DNA of 57,725 nucleotides from DATLXU01 sp035575515 (GTDB lineage Bacteria; Acidobacteriota; Blastocatellia; UBA7656). This document shows, in pieces, positions 8,991 to 20,969 of this stretch. Every line of letters begins with the position of its first letter. The stretch's first letter is position 1. Made by a program: the position numbers and the translations under genes. The DNA is taken from contig DATLXU010000043.1 in NCBI GenBank assembly GCA_035575515.1, positions 1 through 57,725 of the forward strand, read 5' to 3'. The notes beneath the pieces were generated by a model. The model saw only the letters and a list, made by a program, of their open reading frames with translations, ran no database searches and was not told the DNA's origin.

Positions 8991-10379
8991 TTACCATTCA
9001 TCCTTTGAGTATAGATCCTCGTAAGTTTCGCGCCGCCGCACAACTTTGACCTCGCCTGACTCTTTCACCATCACGACGGCAGGTATGGGGCGACCATTGT
9101 ACTGCGACGCCTGATCGAGCGCGTATGCGCCTGTGTTCAGCAGCGCGAGCACGTCGCCGACGTTCGTCCCTTCCGGCAGCAACCGATAGTTAGGCAAGCG
9201 CGTGCCGCGTTCAATATCGAAATAGACGTCGCCCGAATCGCAAAGCGGCCCGGCCACTTTGTACGGCGTGTTGTGCACGGCTTCGGCGCGCGTGGCTGAG
9301 ATGAGATGGTAATACCATTTGTAGGTGTTGATCGAAAGCATCAACGAGTAGCCTGCATCCGTCAAAAGCCATGTGTCGCCAGTCTCAGGACGCTCTTTGA
9401 TGTTGCATACGCGCGTCAAAAGCAATCCCGTATCGCCGATTATTCTGCGGCCCGGCTCCATCACTATCGTCAAGCCTTCGAGCAGGGGCGCGGTGTCATC
9501 GGTGATGGCTTCGGCTAGCGCCGCTTTCAAAACTTCGGTCGGGTCAAGCTCGGCTGAAAGCATCTGCCGCTCGCGCTCGCCTATGTCTGAGACCATCGGC
9601 GTGTCGGGCAGGTAATCAACCGGAAGGCCGCCGCCTATGTTTATGTGCGAGAGGCGGTGGCCCGTCCTTTTGTGAAGGTCCACGAGAAACAGCCACATCT
9701 CCGCGAAGGCTCGCGCGAACGGATGCGGGTCGGGCGTTTGCGAGCCTACGTGAATGTGAACGCCTGCGAGATTAATCGCGTCGCCTGCGGCAAGCGAGCG
9801 GCTGAAGGCTTCTTCAATCTGCGAGGGCGACAATCCGAACTTCGATGAGAGCAATCCGGTTTGTAGCCCTATGTGCGAGCGCGTGACTATTTCAGGCACG
9901 ATGCGGATTGCGATGTTGGCGCGCTTGTTTATTGACCGGGCGACGCGCGCGACCTGCTCAATCTCGTAGAGCGAATCAACATTGATTGCCAGTATGCCGT
10001 ATTGGATGGCATCTCGGATTTCGTCATCTGTTTTCGAGACGCCGTTGAAGACTATTTGATCGGGGCGAAAGCCAATCGTTTTTGCTTTGAACAACTCGCC
10101 GCCCGAATTGACTTCGACGTCGCCGCCCGCGCGCCTCACGGCGTCAAGCACCGCCATATTTGAGTTGGCCTTTGATGCGTAGCACAGCTTCACGCGCGGG
10201 AAGACCGCTTCGGCTGACAGACGCAGGCTGAAGACGTTATTCATTATTCGCTTTTCGGAAAATACGTAGAGCGGCGTGCCGTGCTCGTCGGCTAATTGCG
10301 CGGCGTCAACTCCATCAATCGTGAGACGGCCCGCCCGCGTTTCCAGATAACCTTGAACCTGCCATGATTGTTCTGTCAT
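8991..10379 (-). CDS. lysA: Diaminopimelate decarboxylase
   Basis: About 462 residues, a fold-type III PLP decarboxylase making L-lysine from meso-diaminopimelate. Seen motifs: YASKANSN with the PLP lysine, VHIHVGSQ, the phosphate loop INIGGGLPVDY, MEPGRRI, LCDSGD and SQYNGRP. The catalytic-Cys block is usually CESGD in LysA, so Asp for Glu is a mild deviation, and a related D-ornithine or carboxynorspermidine enzyme is a less likely alternative. The ATG at 10379 (MTEQSW) is preferred over the in-frame start at 10412, because a -10-like TAAAAT lies seven bases before it, which points to a leaderless transcript. No other lysine gene is adjacent. Confidence 0.85.
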   Translation of the reverse strand: MTEQSWQVQGYLETRAGRLTIDGVDAAQLADEHGTPLYVFSEKRIMNNVFSLRLSAEAVFPRVKLCYASKANSNMAVLDAVRRAGGDVEVNSGGELFKAKTIGFRPDQIVFNGVSKTDDEIRDAIQYGILAINVDSLYEIEQVARVARSINKRANIAIRIVPEIVTRSHIGLQTGLLSSKFGLSPSQIEEAFSRSLAAGDAINLAGVHIHVGSQTPDPHPFARAFAEMWLFLVDLHKRTGHRLSHINIGGGLPVDYLPDTPMVSDIGERERQMLSAELDPTEVLKAALAEAITDDTAPLLEGLTIVMEPGRRIIGDTGLLLTRVCNIKERPETGDTWLLTDAGYSLMLSINTYKWYYHLISATRAEAVHNTPYKVAGPLCDSGDVYFDIERGTRLPNYRLLPEGTNVGDVLALLNTGAYALDQASQYNGRPIPAVVMVKESGEVKVVRRRETYEDLYSKDEW

Positions 10380-10386
10380 GCAATGG

Positions 10387-10416
10387 ATTTTAAGTGAGCG
10401 TAGCGCGACCAAGCAA
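10387..10416 (-). promoter_or_regulatory. Candidate leaderless promoter of lysA
   Basis: On the minus strand TTGCTT (10416-10411), an 18-base spacer and TAAAAT (10392-10387) resemble a sigma-70 promoter. Only seven bases separate the -10 from the ATG at 10379, which would start transcription at or next to the start codon. No Shine-Dalgarno is present. Confidence 0.4.
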
Positions 10417-10430
10417 ATTCATTAACAAAA

Positions 10431-10458
10431 GAAAAAGGCCAACTCAAATGAGTCGGCC
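10431..10458 (-). terminator. Rho-independent terminator of the Oar-like receptor gene
   Basis: Read on the minus strand, GGCCGACTC, a four-base loop and GAGTTGGCC form a nine-base stem with one mismatch, followed directly by TTTTTC. It lies about 30 bases after the stop of the receptor gene and before lysA, so it separates the two transcripts. Confidence 0.8.
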
Positions 10459-10484
10459 CTGCAGGTTTGAGCGCAACATTCCGA

Positions 10485-13787
<3,303 letters not shown>

Positions 13788-13901
13788 AGCAAGACCTCCT
13801 GGGATTATAAAGATGCACAAAACTGGATGGGCACGCGCCAACGAGGTTATTTCTTTTGAGCTATCAAGTCAAGCACAATATTGTGTAGTAAATCCCGCGA
13901 A

Positions 13902-13934
13902 AGCGCGGTCTTGAGCCTACGACCGGGCCGCGCT
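13902..13934. other. GC-rich hairpin between acetyltransferase and receptor genes
   Basis: AGCGCGG at 13902-13908 pairs with CCGCGCT at 13928-13934. No T-run follows on the minus strand, so it is not a standard terminator. It could slow readthrough from the acetyltransferase gene into the receptor leader. Confidence 0.35.
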
Positions 13935-13956
13935 GTGCGTTTATCGAAGCAACCAC

Positions 13957-14466
13957 TTAAAGAGTTAAATCATACCGCTGTTCAGTTACCGTCGCGCCCC
14001 ACAACTCGTGCGTGTTTTCTTCTGTCATCTGAAAGCCTAATGAGCGATAGATGCGGGCGGCTGCTTCAAGCGCGCTGACAGTCCAGAGAAATACCCGCGA
14101 GTAACCGCTCGCGCGGCAAAAGCTCAGGGCTTCTTCTGCAAGCAATCTGCCGATGCCTTGTCCTCTCAGAAAGGGATGGAGCAGGAACCATCGTAGTTGC
14201 GCCGAGTCTTTTGAGGCTTCGACGATGGCAACCGAGCCAGCGACCAATCCGTCTCGCTCGACTATCCAGATTCGCTCGCGCTCGTTGTGAGAGCGGGCAA
14301 ATTCAGCCAGAGGCGCGGCCACATAAGCCTCGAACGTATAATCCCACCCCTGCTCCTGAGCGTATAGCACGCCGTGCAGGTACGTCAGATAGCCGATGTC
14401 GCCGGGCCTCAACTCTTTCCTTATCTCGACGTTTGATGGGAGCTTGTTTCGGCCAGTTGTGCTCAT
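13957..14466 (-). CDS. GNAT-family N-acetyltransferase
   Basis: About 169 residues. The acetyl-CoA loop is RGQGIGRLLAEEA, preceded by the beta4 strand QLRWFLLHPF and followed by the conserved AARIYRSLGFQ helix. The fold transfers acetyl from acetyl-CoA to an amine, but the substrate is unknown. The ATG at 14466 (MSTTGRN) is preferred to an in-frame TTG at 14478. It stands about 100 bases downstream of the DNA methyltransferase gene on the same strand and could be cotranscribed with it. Confidence 0.85.
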   Translation of the reverse strand: MSTTGRNKLPSNVEIRKELRPGDIGYLTYLHGVLYAQEQGWDYTFEAYVAAPLAEFARSHNERERIWIVERDGLVAGSVAIVEASKDSAQLRWFLLHPFLRGQGIGRLLAEEALSFCRASGYSRVFLWTVSALEAAARIYRSLGFQMTEENTHELWGATVTEQRYDLTL

Positions 14467-14568
14467 GGGTATCAACAAGATATCTTGCTGCAGCGCGGAA
14501 TCAAGCGCGCTCGCCGTGCGGAATCAATTCTGAAACTGTGCGGCCAGTTGCGATTTGCAGATTCAAAA

Positions 14569-16212
14569 TCACTTTAGAATTGATGAGAATATATCGTTCA
14601 GCTTATTCAATGCACTCATACAGGGCCGCGAGTTTATAACGGATTCTCTATAGCCTGCAAAAGCGTTCAGAATTAGTCTCCGGGTATCTGAGTCAATTGA
14701 GTCTAAATCTATGACTCTGGCTTTGTTCAAATCATTAGGCTCGAATTTGTTCAGCCCGCCGCCGTATTCCCGGCAGTTATCATCAAAGACCGCTTTTGAA
14801 ATGTCTGAAAGAAGATAAGCCATCAACAGATCAACTCTTGCTGCGGCAAACAGGTTCAGGTAGATGGCGTGAAAGCAGGTGAGGTTGCGCACGGCAGCTT
14901 CATTTCTGACGAAACGCAAGCTCGCGCGATTGAAGACCGTGACGAGAATCGGCGCGGGCGGGCGATTCTCAATCGCATGCCACGGATTTCTGTGCGCGGT
15001 TAAATACCTCTGATTGACCGCGAGCTTTTCGCCAAGCTCAATGTACTGCCTGACGGACTTATCAGTTAAGTCCGTAGCGTTGAAAAGAAAGACTCGGCTG
15101 ACCTTCGCGCGCAGCCGGTCATAATCCGCCTGAGTGAAAAAGCTGCTGCGAGCCTGCGCGGCTTTCGTAAGGCAGGGCAGCAAGAATTTATCTTTGATGC
15201 GGAACTCCGCCTTCTTTTTTTCATCAAATGTGAAGTAATCGTTATCGCCCGTCGCAATGCCGCGCACGACTTTGCCGTAAGTCGAAAGCGGAACAAGATT
15301 CTTGAACCTCGCGCCGTTTTGTCTCTGGTAATAAGTTTTCCATTTCACAGCGGGGTCGAGATCGCGGTGGTGAATTCTTTTCCCGGCAGCTTTGTCATCG
15401 GGATAGGAAGCAATCTGGTTGAATATGTCGTGCAAATTGTCCGCCCGTTTAGCGTCAATGAATCTTACGATTTCCGATTCGTTATCATTCGCAAGAAGCA
15501 GAATGCAGGATGTTGTCACTGCGTTGCTGAAGACGTTCTCTTTTGTGTTGAAGAGAATGACGTAGCGCAGGGTCTTGCTTTCGAGTAAATGCTTTTTGAC
15601 CGTGGTTCCGTAGTTGGCATTCAAAAACTCAGAAGGGACTAGAAAAGCAGCCCTGCCGTGAGCCGAAAGCTGCGCGGCTGATTTCAGCAGGAACATTGTG
15701 TAGATATTTGTGAACCCGCTTAAATTCATCCCCAGGCGCGATTGAAATTCTCTGAGGCTTGCTGCGCGATTCTTGTAATTCTGAAATCTGAAATAAGGCG
15801 GGTTGCAAATGATGCCGTCGTACTTCGCGCGCCAGTCATTGAGCAGATAATCCCTGAGCTTCAATTCAACATTGGTGTGACGGGAATTTGAAAACAGCGC
15901 TTCAGCTTCAGCTAAAGCCGTTGGGTCAATGTCGTAGCCCGTGAATTTATAGCTGTGCTGCGGCTTGACCTTGTTAATGGCGCGAAAGAAGACTCCCAGT
16001 CCAACCGCCGGATCGAGTATAGCTCGACATTTCGGATTGGCAGTGATCCATCGAGCCATGAATTCGGCTACGGAAACGGGAGTGAAGAACTGTCCGAACT
16101 TCTTTCTGTGGCTATTCTGTACCGCCGCCGTGTAAGCGTCTTCAGGAGCGTTCGTGAAGAACTCTTCTGATGAGGCGGCGGAACTCGATATGGTTGCTCT
16201 ATTCAGGCTCAT
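14569..16212 (-). CDS. N6-adenine DNA methyltransferase, solitary
   Basis: 547 residues. AdoMet-dependent adenine methylase motifs in the order X-I-IV: KKFGQFFTP (residues 38-45), ILDPAVGLGVF (65-75, AdoMet loop), TGYDIDP (91-97) and the catalytic NPPY (137-140). The long C-terminal half carries no nuclease motif I can see and is likely the target-recognition domain, as in M.TaqI-like gamma-type enzymes. No restriction endonuclease, specificity subunit or BREX/DISARM partner is adjacent, so this is probably an orphan methylase or a remnant of a restriction-modification system. No clear Shine-Dalgarno precedes the ATG. Confidence 0.87.
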   Translation of the reverse strand: MSLNRATISSSAASSEEFFTNAPEDAYTAAVQNSHRKKFGQFFTPVSVAEFMARWITANPKCRAILDPAVGLGVFFRAINKVKPQHSYKFTGYDIDPTALAEAEALFSNSRHTNVELKLRDYLLNDWRAKYDGIICNPPYFRFQNYKNRAASLREFQSRLGMNLSGFTNIYTMFLLKSAAQLSAHGRAAFLVPSEFLNANYGTTVKKHLLESKTLRYVILFNTKENVFSNAVTTSCILLLANDNESEIVRFIDAKRADNLHDIFNQIASYPDDKAAGKRIHHRDLDPAVKWKTYYQRQNGARFKNLVPLSTYGKVVRGIATGDNDYFTFDEKKKAEFRIKDKFLLPCLTKAAQARSSFFTQADYDRLRAKVSRVFLFNATDLTDKSVRQYIELGEKLAVNQRYLTAHRNPWHAIENRPPAPILVTVFNRASLRFVRNEAAVRNLTCFHAIYLNLFAAARVDLLMAYLLSDISKAVFDDNCREYGGGLNKFEPNDLNKARVIDLDSIDSDTRRLILNAFAGYRESVINSRPCMSALNKLNDIFSSILK

Positions 16213-16269
16213 GGATACTTAGAGAAGAGCGCCGAGATTCAAACAGCTTCCTTCGTCATCAAATCTCCG

Positions 16270-17430
16270 CTAAAGCACAGCCGTCTCTTCGAGCAATCGG
16301 CCTTCGGCGAATCGCTCGACTCCAAGCGGCGAAGCATCAAACAATGGAAACTCGCCATGAAGAATCAACTCTGAGACTACGCGGCCTGTCGCGGGCGAGT
16401 GCATCACGCCGTGACCGCTGAACCCGTTCGCAAGAAACAAGCCCTCAACTTCGGGCGCGCGGCCTATGATGGCATGATGGTCAGGCGTGACTTCGTACAT
16501 TCCGGCCCAGCAGCGGCTCGGATTCACGCTCGCCTCCGAAAAGACCGGCACGCGCCTTGTCGCAATCGGCATCACCTTTTCAACAAACCCGTAATCGAAA
16601 TCTGTTCTGAACCCATAAGTCTCTTCCGGGTCGGGCCACGCCATCAGAATGCTCGCGCCTTCGCGCCGGAAATGAAACCCTGTTGACATATCAATCACCA
16701 TCGGAAATTTCGGAGGCAATTTATCGAACGGCTCAGTCTTTATGATCTGGCGGCGGAGCGGCTCGACTGGCAGATCAACTCCCGCGAGCCGCGCTACAAT
16801 CGCGGCCCACGGGCCTGCGGCGTTCACCACCACGCGAGTCTCAACGCGCCCGCGAGAAGTTTCAACCGCCGACACGCGCCCGCTTTCAATCTTGATTCCA
16901 GTCACTTCGGTTTCGAGCCACAATCTCACGCCGCGCTCGCGCGCTCGCTTTGAAAATCCCGTCATCACGCTGTACGGATCAACGAACCCGTCCGTAGGGC
17001 AGAAGCTCCCGCCGATGATGTCGTCAGCGACGAGTTGCGGCACTGCCTTGATGATCTCTTCGCGCGTGACCATCTCAACATTTTGAAGTCCGTAACGTCG
17101 CTGCTGCTGCTGATTCGCTCTGAGGTAATCGAGATGCTTTTCATTTGTAGCGGCAAACAAGTAACCGTGGGCCTTGTAGCCAGCCGTGTGACCTGTGACT
17201 TCCTCGAAGCGCGAGAAGAAGTCAATCGAGTAGAGCGACATCTGAATATTGACCGGCGTTGCGAACTGAGCGCGCACGCCGCCCATGCTCTTGGCGGTCG
17301 AACCCATGCCCTGTCGCTCTTCGCGCTCGATGATTAAAACGTTCGCGCAGCCCGCTTCGGCCAGGTGATACGCGACGCTTGAACCGACGATGCCGCCGCC
17401 GATGATTACCACATCCGCTGTGTCTGCCAT
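16270..17430 (-). CDS. FAD-dependent amine/amino-acid oxidoreductase (DAO family)
   Basis: 386 residues. The N-terminal dinucleotide-binding motif is VVIIGGGIVGSSVAYHLAEAG with IIERE at the end of strand 2. GVRAQF, VVVNAAGPWAAIVA and the C-terminal GLFLANGFSGHGVMHSPATG are typical of the sarcosine oxidase beta / glycine oxidase / proline dehydrogenase branch of the DAO family. It should oxidise a secondary or primary amino acid. The lack of alpha, gamma or delta subunits nearby argues against heterotetrameric sarcosine oxidase. No signal peptide. It ends 58 bases before the methyltransferase start on the same strand. Confidence 0.87.
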   Translation of the reverse strand: MADTADVVIIGGGIVGSSVAYHLAEAGCANVLIIEREERQGMGSTAKSMGGVRAQFATPVNIQMSLYSIDFFSRFEEVTGHTAGYKAHGYLFAATNEKHLDYLRANQQQQRRYGLQNVEMVTREEIIKAVPQLVADDIIGGSFCPTDGFVDPYSVMTGFSKRARERGVRLWLETEVTGIKIESGRVSAVETSRGRVETRVVVNAAGPWAAIVARLAGVDLPVEPLRRQIIKTEPFDKLPPKFPMVIDMSTGFHFRREGASILMAWPDPEETYGFRTDFDYGFVEKVMPIATRRVPVFSEASVNPSRCWAGMYEVTPDHHAIIGRAPEVEGLFLANGFSGHGVMHSPATGRVVSELILHGEFPLFDASPLGVERFAEGRLLEETAVL

Positions 17431-17513
17431 AATGCCCTCGCTTATCTGATTGGTTGCGCCATAGTATCTATTCTTATAGCCGCCGTTTCAAGGTTGGCGA
17501 CAGGCAGCCTGAT

Positions 17514-17541
17514 TTTGACGCGGCTCGTCGGGTTGTATTAT
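17514..17541 (+). promoter_or_regulatory. Candidate near-leaderless promoter of the S41 protease gene
   Basis: TTTGAC at 17514-17519, a 16-base spacer and TATTAT at 17536-17541. The ATG at 17552 follows ten bases after the -10, leaving a leader of only a few bases, and no Shine-Dalgarno is visible. Confidence 0.4.
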
Positions 17542-17551
17542 TCTGATTGCA

Positions 17552-19216
17552 ATGAATCGGGTGAGCCTCAAAAACAAAACGCTGCCGCTCGCCGCAGTCC
17601 TCATAATCGTCGCGTCAACTTTCGGTGGCCGCTGGTACGAGCTTGCCACGAAGGGGACGCTTACGGGCGCGGGCGCATACGACAGAGTAACCGATCAGTT
17701 TGAGGAAGCGCTCACGAAGATTCAAGAGAACTACGCGGGCGCGCTCGATTTTGAGATACTCGGCAAAGCCTCGATTCAGGGAATGCTGCACCGGCTCGAT
17801 CCGCACTGCGCCTTCTTCACCAAGCAGGAATTCGACGACATGCAGGTCGAACAGAGCAGCCTCGTCTATGGCATAGGTGTGCAGATTCAGAGGCGAAACA
17901 ATCGCGTTTACATATTGTCGGTCACGCCGGGCGCGCCGGGCCACCGCGCAGGGCTTCGATATGGCGATGCGATCATCGCAATTGACGGACAGAACGTGAC
18001 CGACTGGTCGACCGAGCAGGTGACTTATAAGGTGCGCGGCAGAAAAGGCGCTCCCATTGAACTGACGGTCGAACGCGCCGGCGTGCCCAATCCAATCACC
18101 GTCACGGTCGTGCGCGATGAAGTGAAACTGCCTTCGGTTCGCAACGCCTTCATTGTCGACAGCGCGCACACGGGCTATATCGCGCTCACGGGCGGCTTTT
18201 CGATGAAGACCGATGAGGAGTTCACCGAAGCGCTGGCTCGGCTCAAGCAGCAGGGAATGAAACAACTCATTCTTGATTTGCGCGACAACCCCGGCGGGCT
18301 GCTCGATGAAGCGGTTAAAGTGACAACCAAATTCCTCGCACCGGGCCAGAAGATTGTTGAAGTGCGCGGGCGCGACGTTCAGGCTTCGACAAACACGTAT
18401 CGAGTCCCGGACAACAACCAGCCCGAAACGATGCCTGTCGTTGTCATAGTCAATCGCCGCAGCGCGTCGGCTTCTGAAATCGTCGCGGGCGCGCTACAGG
18501 ATCACGACCGCGCTTTGATCGTGGGTGAAACAACGTTCGGCAAAGGGCTTGTGCAGGGAATATTCAAGCTGCCGTTCGGCACAGGGCTTGTGCTGACGAC
18601 GGCGAAATACTACACGCCGACGGGCCGTTCGATTCAAAGGGATTATTCAAATGTTTCGTTCTATGATTACCTGCGCAACCGCAATGAAGACCACGAGGGA
18701 GTGAAAGGCGCGCCGCAAGGCGAGGCGCTGCAGACAGACACGGGTCGTCCGGTCTATGGCGGCGGCGGCATCACGCCCGATGTGGAAGTGAAAGCGCAGA
18801 ACACGAGCCGGTTGCACGGGCGCATATTTTCCGGCGTATTCGATTTCGTGCGCCAACTGGTCGCGGGCCAGATAAACGGATTTCACAATTATCAAATTGC
18901 CGAGACGCAGCACAAAGCGAAGATCACCGATGAAGAGATCAATCGCTATCCAATAACCGAGCAGCTATTGGAAGCATTTCGCGCATACATCGCAGACAAG
19001 CCAGATTTCAAAATTCCTGACGAGCAGTTTCAATCGCACCTCGATTACATCCGAAGCCAGATGCGCCGCGAAATAATCACGGCGGCTTACGGCGTGGAAG
19101 CAGGCGATCAGGTTTATCTGGCCGACGACGCGCAGTTCCGCAAAGCGGTTGAATCAATCCCGCAAGCTCGAATGCTTGCCGAAAAGGCACTCCGCGCGCG
19201 AGCCGAAAAGCAGTAA
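17552..19216 (+). CDS. S41-family C-terminal processing protease
   Basis: 554 residues. A signal peptide or anchor (LPLAAVLIIVASTFGG) is followed by a helical segment with HRLDPHCAFFTKQEF, a PDZ domain at about 95-185 (YGIGVQIQRRNNRVYILSV, APGHRAGLRYGDAIIAIDG) and the S41 protease core. The core has LILDLRDNPGG, the nucleophile block VNRRSASASEIVAGAL and ETTFGKG with the general-base lysine. CtpA-type enzymes trim or degrade exported proteins from their C-terminus in the periplasm. The 160-residue extension after the core (from about 390) is not typical and has no recognised domain. The next gene follows about 100 bases later and may be cotranscribed. Confidence 0.9.
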   Translation: MNRVSLKNKTLPLAAVLIIVASTFGGRWYELATKGTLTGAGAYDRVTDQFEEALTKIQENYAGALDFEILGKASIQGMLHRLDPHCAFFTKQEFDDMQVEQSSLVYGIGVQIQRRNNRVYILSVTPGAPGHRAGLRYGDAIIAIDGQNVTDWSTEQVTYKVRGRKGAPIELTVERAGVPNPITVTVVRDEVKLPSVRNAFIVDSAHTGYIALTGGFSMKTDEEFTEALARLKQQGMKQLILDLRDNPGGLLDEAVKVTTKFLAPGQKIVEVRGRDVQASTNTYRVPDNNQPETMPVVVIVNRRSASASEIVAGALQDHDRALIVGETTFGKGLVQGIFKLPFGTGLVLTTAKYYTPTGRSIQRDYSNVSFYDYLRNRNEDHEGVKGAPQGEALQTDTGRPVYGGGGITPDVEVKAQNTSRLHGRIFSGVFDFVRQLVAGQINGFHNYQIAETQHKAKITDEEINRYPITEQLLEAFRAYIADKPDFKIPDEQFQSHLDYIRSQMRREIITAAYGVEAGDQVYLADDAQFRKAVESIPQARMLAEKALRARAEKQ

Positions 19217-19322
19217 CAGGAAACACATCGAATCTCACATTAAATCTGACGCGCCGCGCCGCGTAGTAGCGATTGGGTCCTCACCGAAACTGAGCGCAAA
19301 TCAAAACGCAAAGGAGAGCCCG

Positions 19323-19868
19323 GTGGCTGCGAACGAATACCACTTCATCACACGCTGGCGAGTTGAGGGCGCAATCAATGAAGTCGCCGACATTTTGAAA
19401 GACGCTGCGAGCCTGCCGCGATGGTGGCCCTCGGTTTATCTCGATGTTCAGGTTCTTGAGCCGGGCGATGAAGAAGGCATCGGCAAAGTCGTGAGCCTCT
19501 ACACTAAAGGATGGCTGCCTTACACTTTGCGCTGGCAGTTTCGAGTAACAGAGTCGCGCTACCCCGAAGGGTTCGGTCTTGAAGCGTGGGGCGATTTCAA
19601 CGGGCGCGGCGTTTGGAGTCTCGAACAGGACGGTGAGTTCGTCAACATAACTTATGATTGGAAGATTCGCGCCGACAAGCCCTTGCTGCGCGCGTTATCG
19701 TTTCTGCTCAAGCCTATCTTTTCAGCCAATCACCGCTGGGCGATGGCGCGCGGCGAAGAGAGCTTGAAACTTGAGCTTGCGCGCCGCCACGCTCGCACAC
19801 CCGAAGATGCCGCCCGCGTCTCGCCTCCGCCAGCGCCGACATTCATAAGGATGAGGGATGAAGGATGA
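19323..19868 (+). CDS. SRPBCC-fold protein (polyketide cyclase/dehydrase-like)
   Basis: About 181 residues. The start is GTG at 19323, preceded by AAAGGAGA at good spacing; the frame is open further upstream into the protease gene but without support. NEYHFITRWRVEGAINEVADILKD and LPRWWPSVYLDVQVLE are the opening strand and helices of the START-like SRPBCC fold, which encloses a hydrophobic ligand. Members bind lipids or aromatic ligands; the ligand here is unknown. The last residues (RMRDEG) are encoded by a GGATGAA heptamer array. Confidence 0.8.
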   Translation: MAANEYHFITRWRVEGAINEVADILKDAASLPRWWPSVYLDVQVLEPGDEEGIGKVVSLYTKGWLPYTLRWQFRVTESRYPEGFGLEAWGDFNGRGVWSLEQDGEFVNITYDWKIRADKPLLRALSFLLKPIFSANHRWAMARGEESLKLELARRHARTPEDAARVSPPPAPTFIRMRDEG

Positions 19869-19944
19869 AAACAAATTCTCAAATAGCGCGTTTCAGATTC
19901 GCGGTTCGATGTTGTAACTATTTTCATCCCTCATCCTTCTCATC
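19847..19944. repeat. Heptamer inverted arrays, GGATGAA type (locus S)
   Basis: Three 7-mers at 19849-19869 (GGATGAG, GGATGAA, GGATGAA) overlap the stop of the SRPBCC gene. Inverted units TTCATCC and CTCATCC lie at 19923-19936. The 50-base centre shows no palindrome. The same heptamer occurs at 37533. Confidence 0.7.
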
Positions 19945-20059
19945 ATTCGCTTGTCTCTCATCGCGCTTTGTGATAAACCGCAGGTATAAGAGCGGCTGAC
20001 TCGATAGATCGAAAGCATCGCCGTCAAAGCTGAAGTCAACCGCTTCGGTGAGGCTCGCT

Positions 20060-20794
20060 ATGATTACCGAAAGAGAGGTCACGATAAAGCCGGAGCCGCC
20101 CGCCAAAGCCGCGCAGCCAATCTTCCCAACAAACTCCGTCGAGTTCGTCAACTCGCTTGCTCATTATTATCGCGGCGAGCTGTCGCGGATGATGAGCTGG
20201 CGCGACCGATTAGACCGAACTACGAACTGGGCGATAGCCGCAGTGGCCGCGATGCTGTCGGTATCGCTTTCAACGCCGCAGTCGCATCACGGCGTGCTGC
20301 TGTTTGCGATGCTGCTCGTATTTTTGCTGCTGCACATCGAAGCGCGACGCTACCGCTTCTTTCACGTCTATCGCAGCCGCGTCCGATTGCTTGAGCGCAA
20401 CTACTACGCGAGAATATTTTCGCCGCGCGAGATGATTGACCCCGCGCACTGGATGAGTCAACTGGGCGATGATCTGCGCCTGCCGCGATTTTCGATGACG
20501 CGTATGCAGGCGATGGCGCGGAGGCTGCGCCGCAATTACATCTGGCTCTACCTGATATTGATGCTCGCGTGGCTGCTGAAGACGACAACCAGCGGTCTTC
20601 AGCCTGACGCGGCTGGCGGCGCGCCTCACCTGATTCATTCGGCTGATGAATGGTCGCGCAACGCAGCAATCGGCTACGTGCCCGGCTGGATTGTGCTGAT
20701 TGGCGTGTTGAGCTTTTACGGCTGGATCTTTTACATAATGTTCAAGCACCGCGAAACGACCGGCGAGCTTGCCTACGGCGAAGTCCACGTCTGA
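20060..20794 (+). CDS. DUF2270-family integral membrane protein
   Basis: About 244 residues. The start ATG at 20060 has GAGG upstream. Four membrane segments are visible: TTNWAIAAVAAMLSVSLS, GVLLFAMLLVFLLLHI, YIWLYLILMLAWLL and VPGWIVLIGVLSFYGWIFYI. The conserved block YYRGELSRMMSWRDRLDRTT before the first segment and EARRYRFFHVYRSRVRLLERNY after the second match the DUF2270 pattern as I recall it. Function unknown. Its stop lies four bases before a GTCCGAA heptamer array. Confidence 0.75.
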   Translation: MITEREVTIKPEPPAKAAQPIFPTNSVEFVNSLAHYYRGELSRMMSWRDRLDRTTNWAIAAVAAMLSVSLSTPQSHHGVLLFAMLLVFLLLHIEARRYRFFHVYRSRVRLLERNYYARIFSPREMIDPAHWMSQLGDDLRLPRFSMTRMQAMARRLRRNYIWLYLILMLAWLLKTTTSGLQPDAAGGAPHLIHSADEWSRNAAIGYVPGWIVLIGVLSFYGWIFYIMFKHRETTGELAYGEVHV

Positions 20795-20798
20795 AAGA

Positions 20799-20903
20799 GT
20801 CCGAAGTCCGAAGTCCGATGTCCGATGTCTGAAGTCAAATCCCGCAGGCTTTATATCGCTTGCGAAGAAAAGCATCGGCGATTTCGGACTTCGGACTTCG
20901 GAC
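20799..20903. repeat. Heptamer inverted arrays, GTCCGAA type (locus I)
   Basis: The left arm at 20799-20840 has six 7-mers in exact register: GTCCGAA twice, GTCCGAT twice, GTCTGAA and GTCAAAT. The right arm at 20883-20903 is three perfect TTCGGAC units. The 42-base centre has no obvious palindrome. It lies between the DUF2270 gene and the second kinase gene. This is the cleanest example of the family in the window. Confidence 0.85.
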
Positions 20904-20938
20904 TATGGAAGCCTTGCGCGCCGCGCTCATTACGTCAT

Positions 20939-20956
20939 ACTGTTAATGTCAACAGT
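20939..20956. promoter_or_regulatory. Short inverted repeat upstream of the second kinase
   Basis: ACTGTT and AACAGT are separated by six bases and end 13 bases before the kinase ATG at 20970. The position would suit an operator overlapping the promoter, but the arms are short and nothing else supports it. Confidence 0.25.
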
Positions 20957-20969
20957 CTCAGACTAGATT

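Noticed and set aside
17481..17520. Possible fifth copy of the GGCTC palindrome (TTTCAAGG near 17487)
   Set aside because: Only the TTTCAAGG word matches; the GGCTC-GAGCC core is absent and no heptamer arms flank it.
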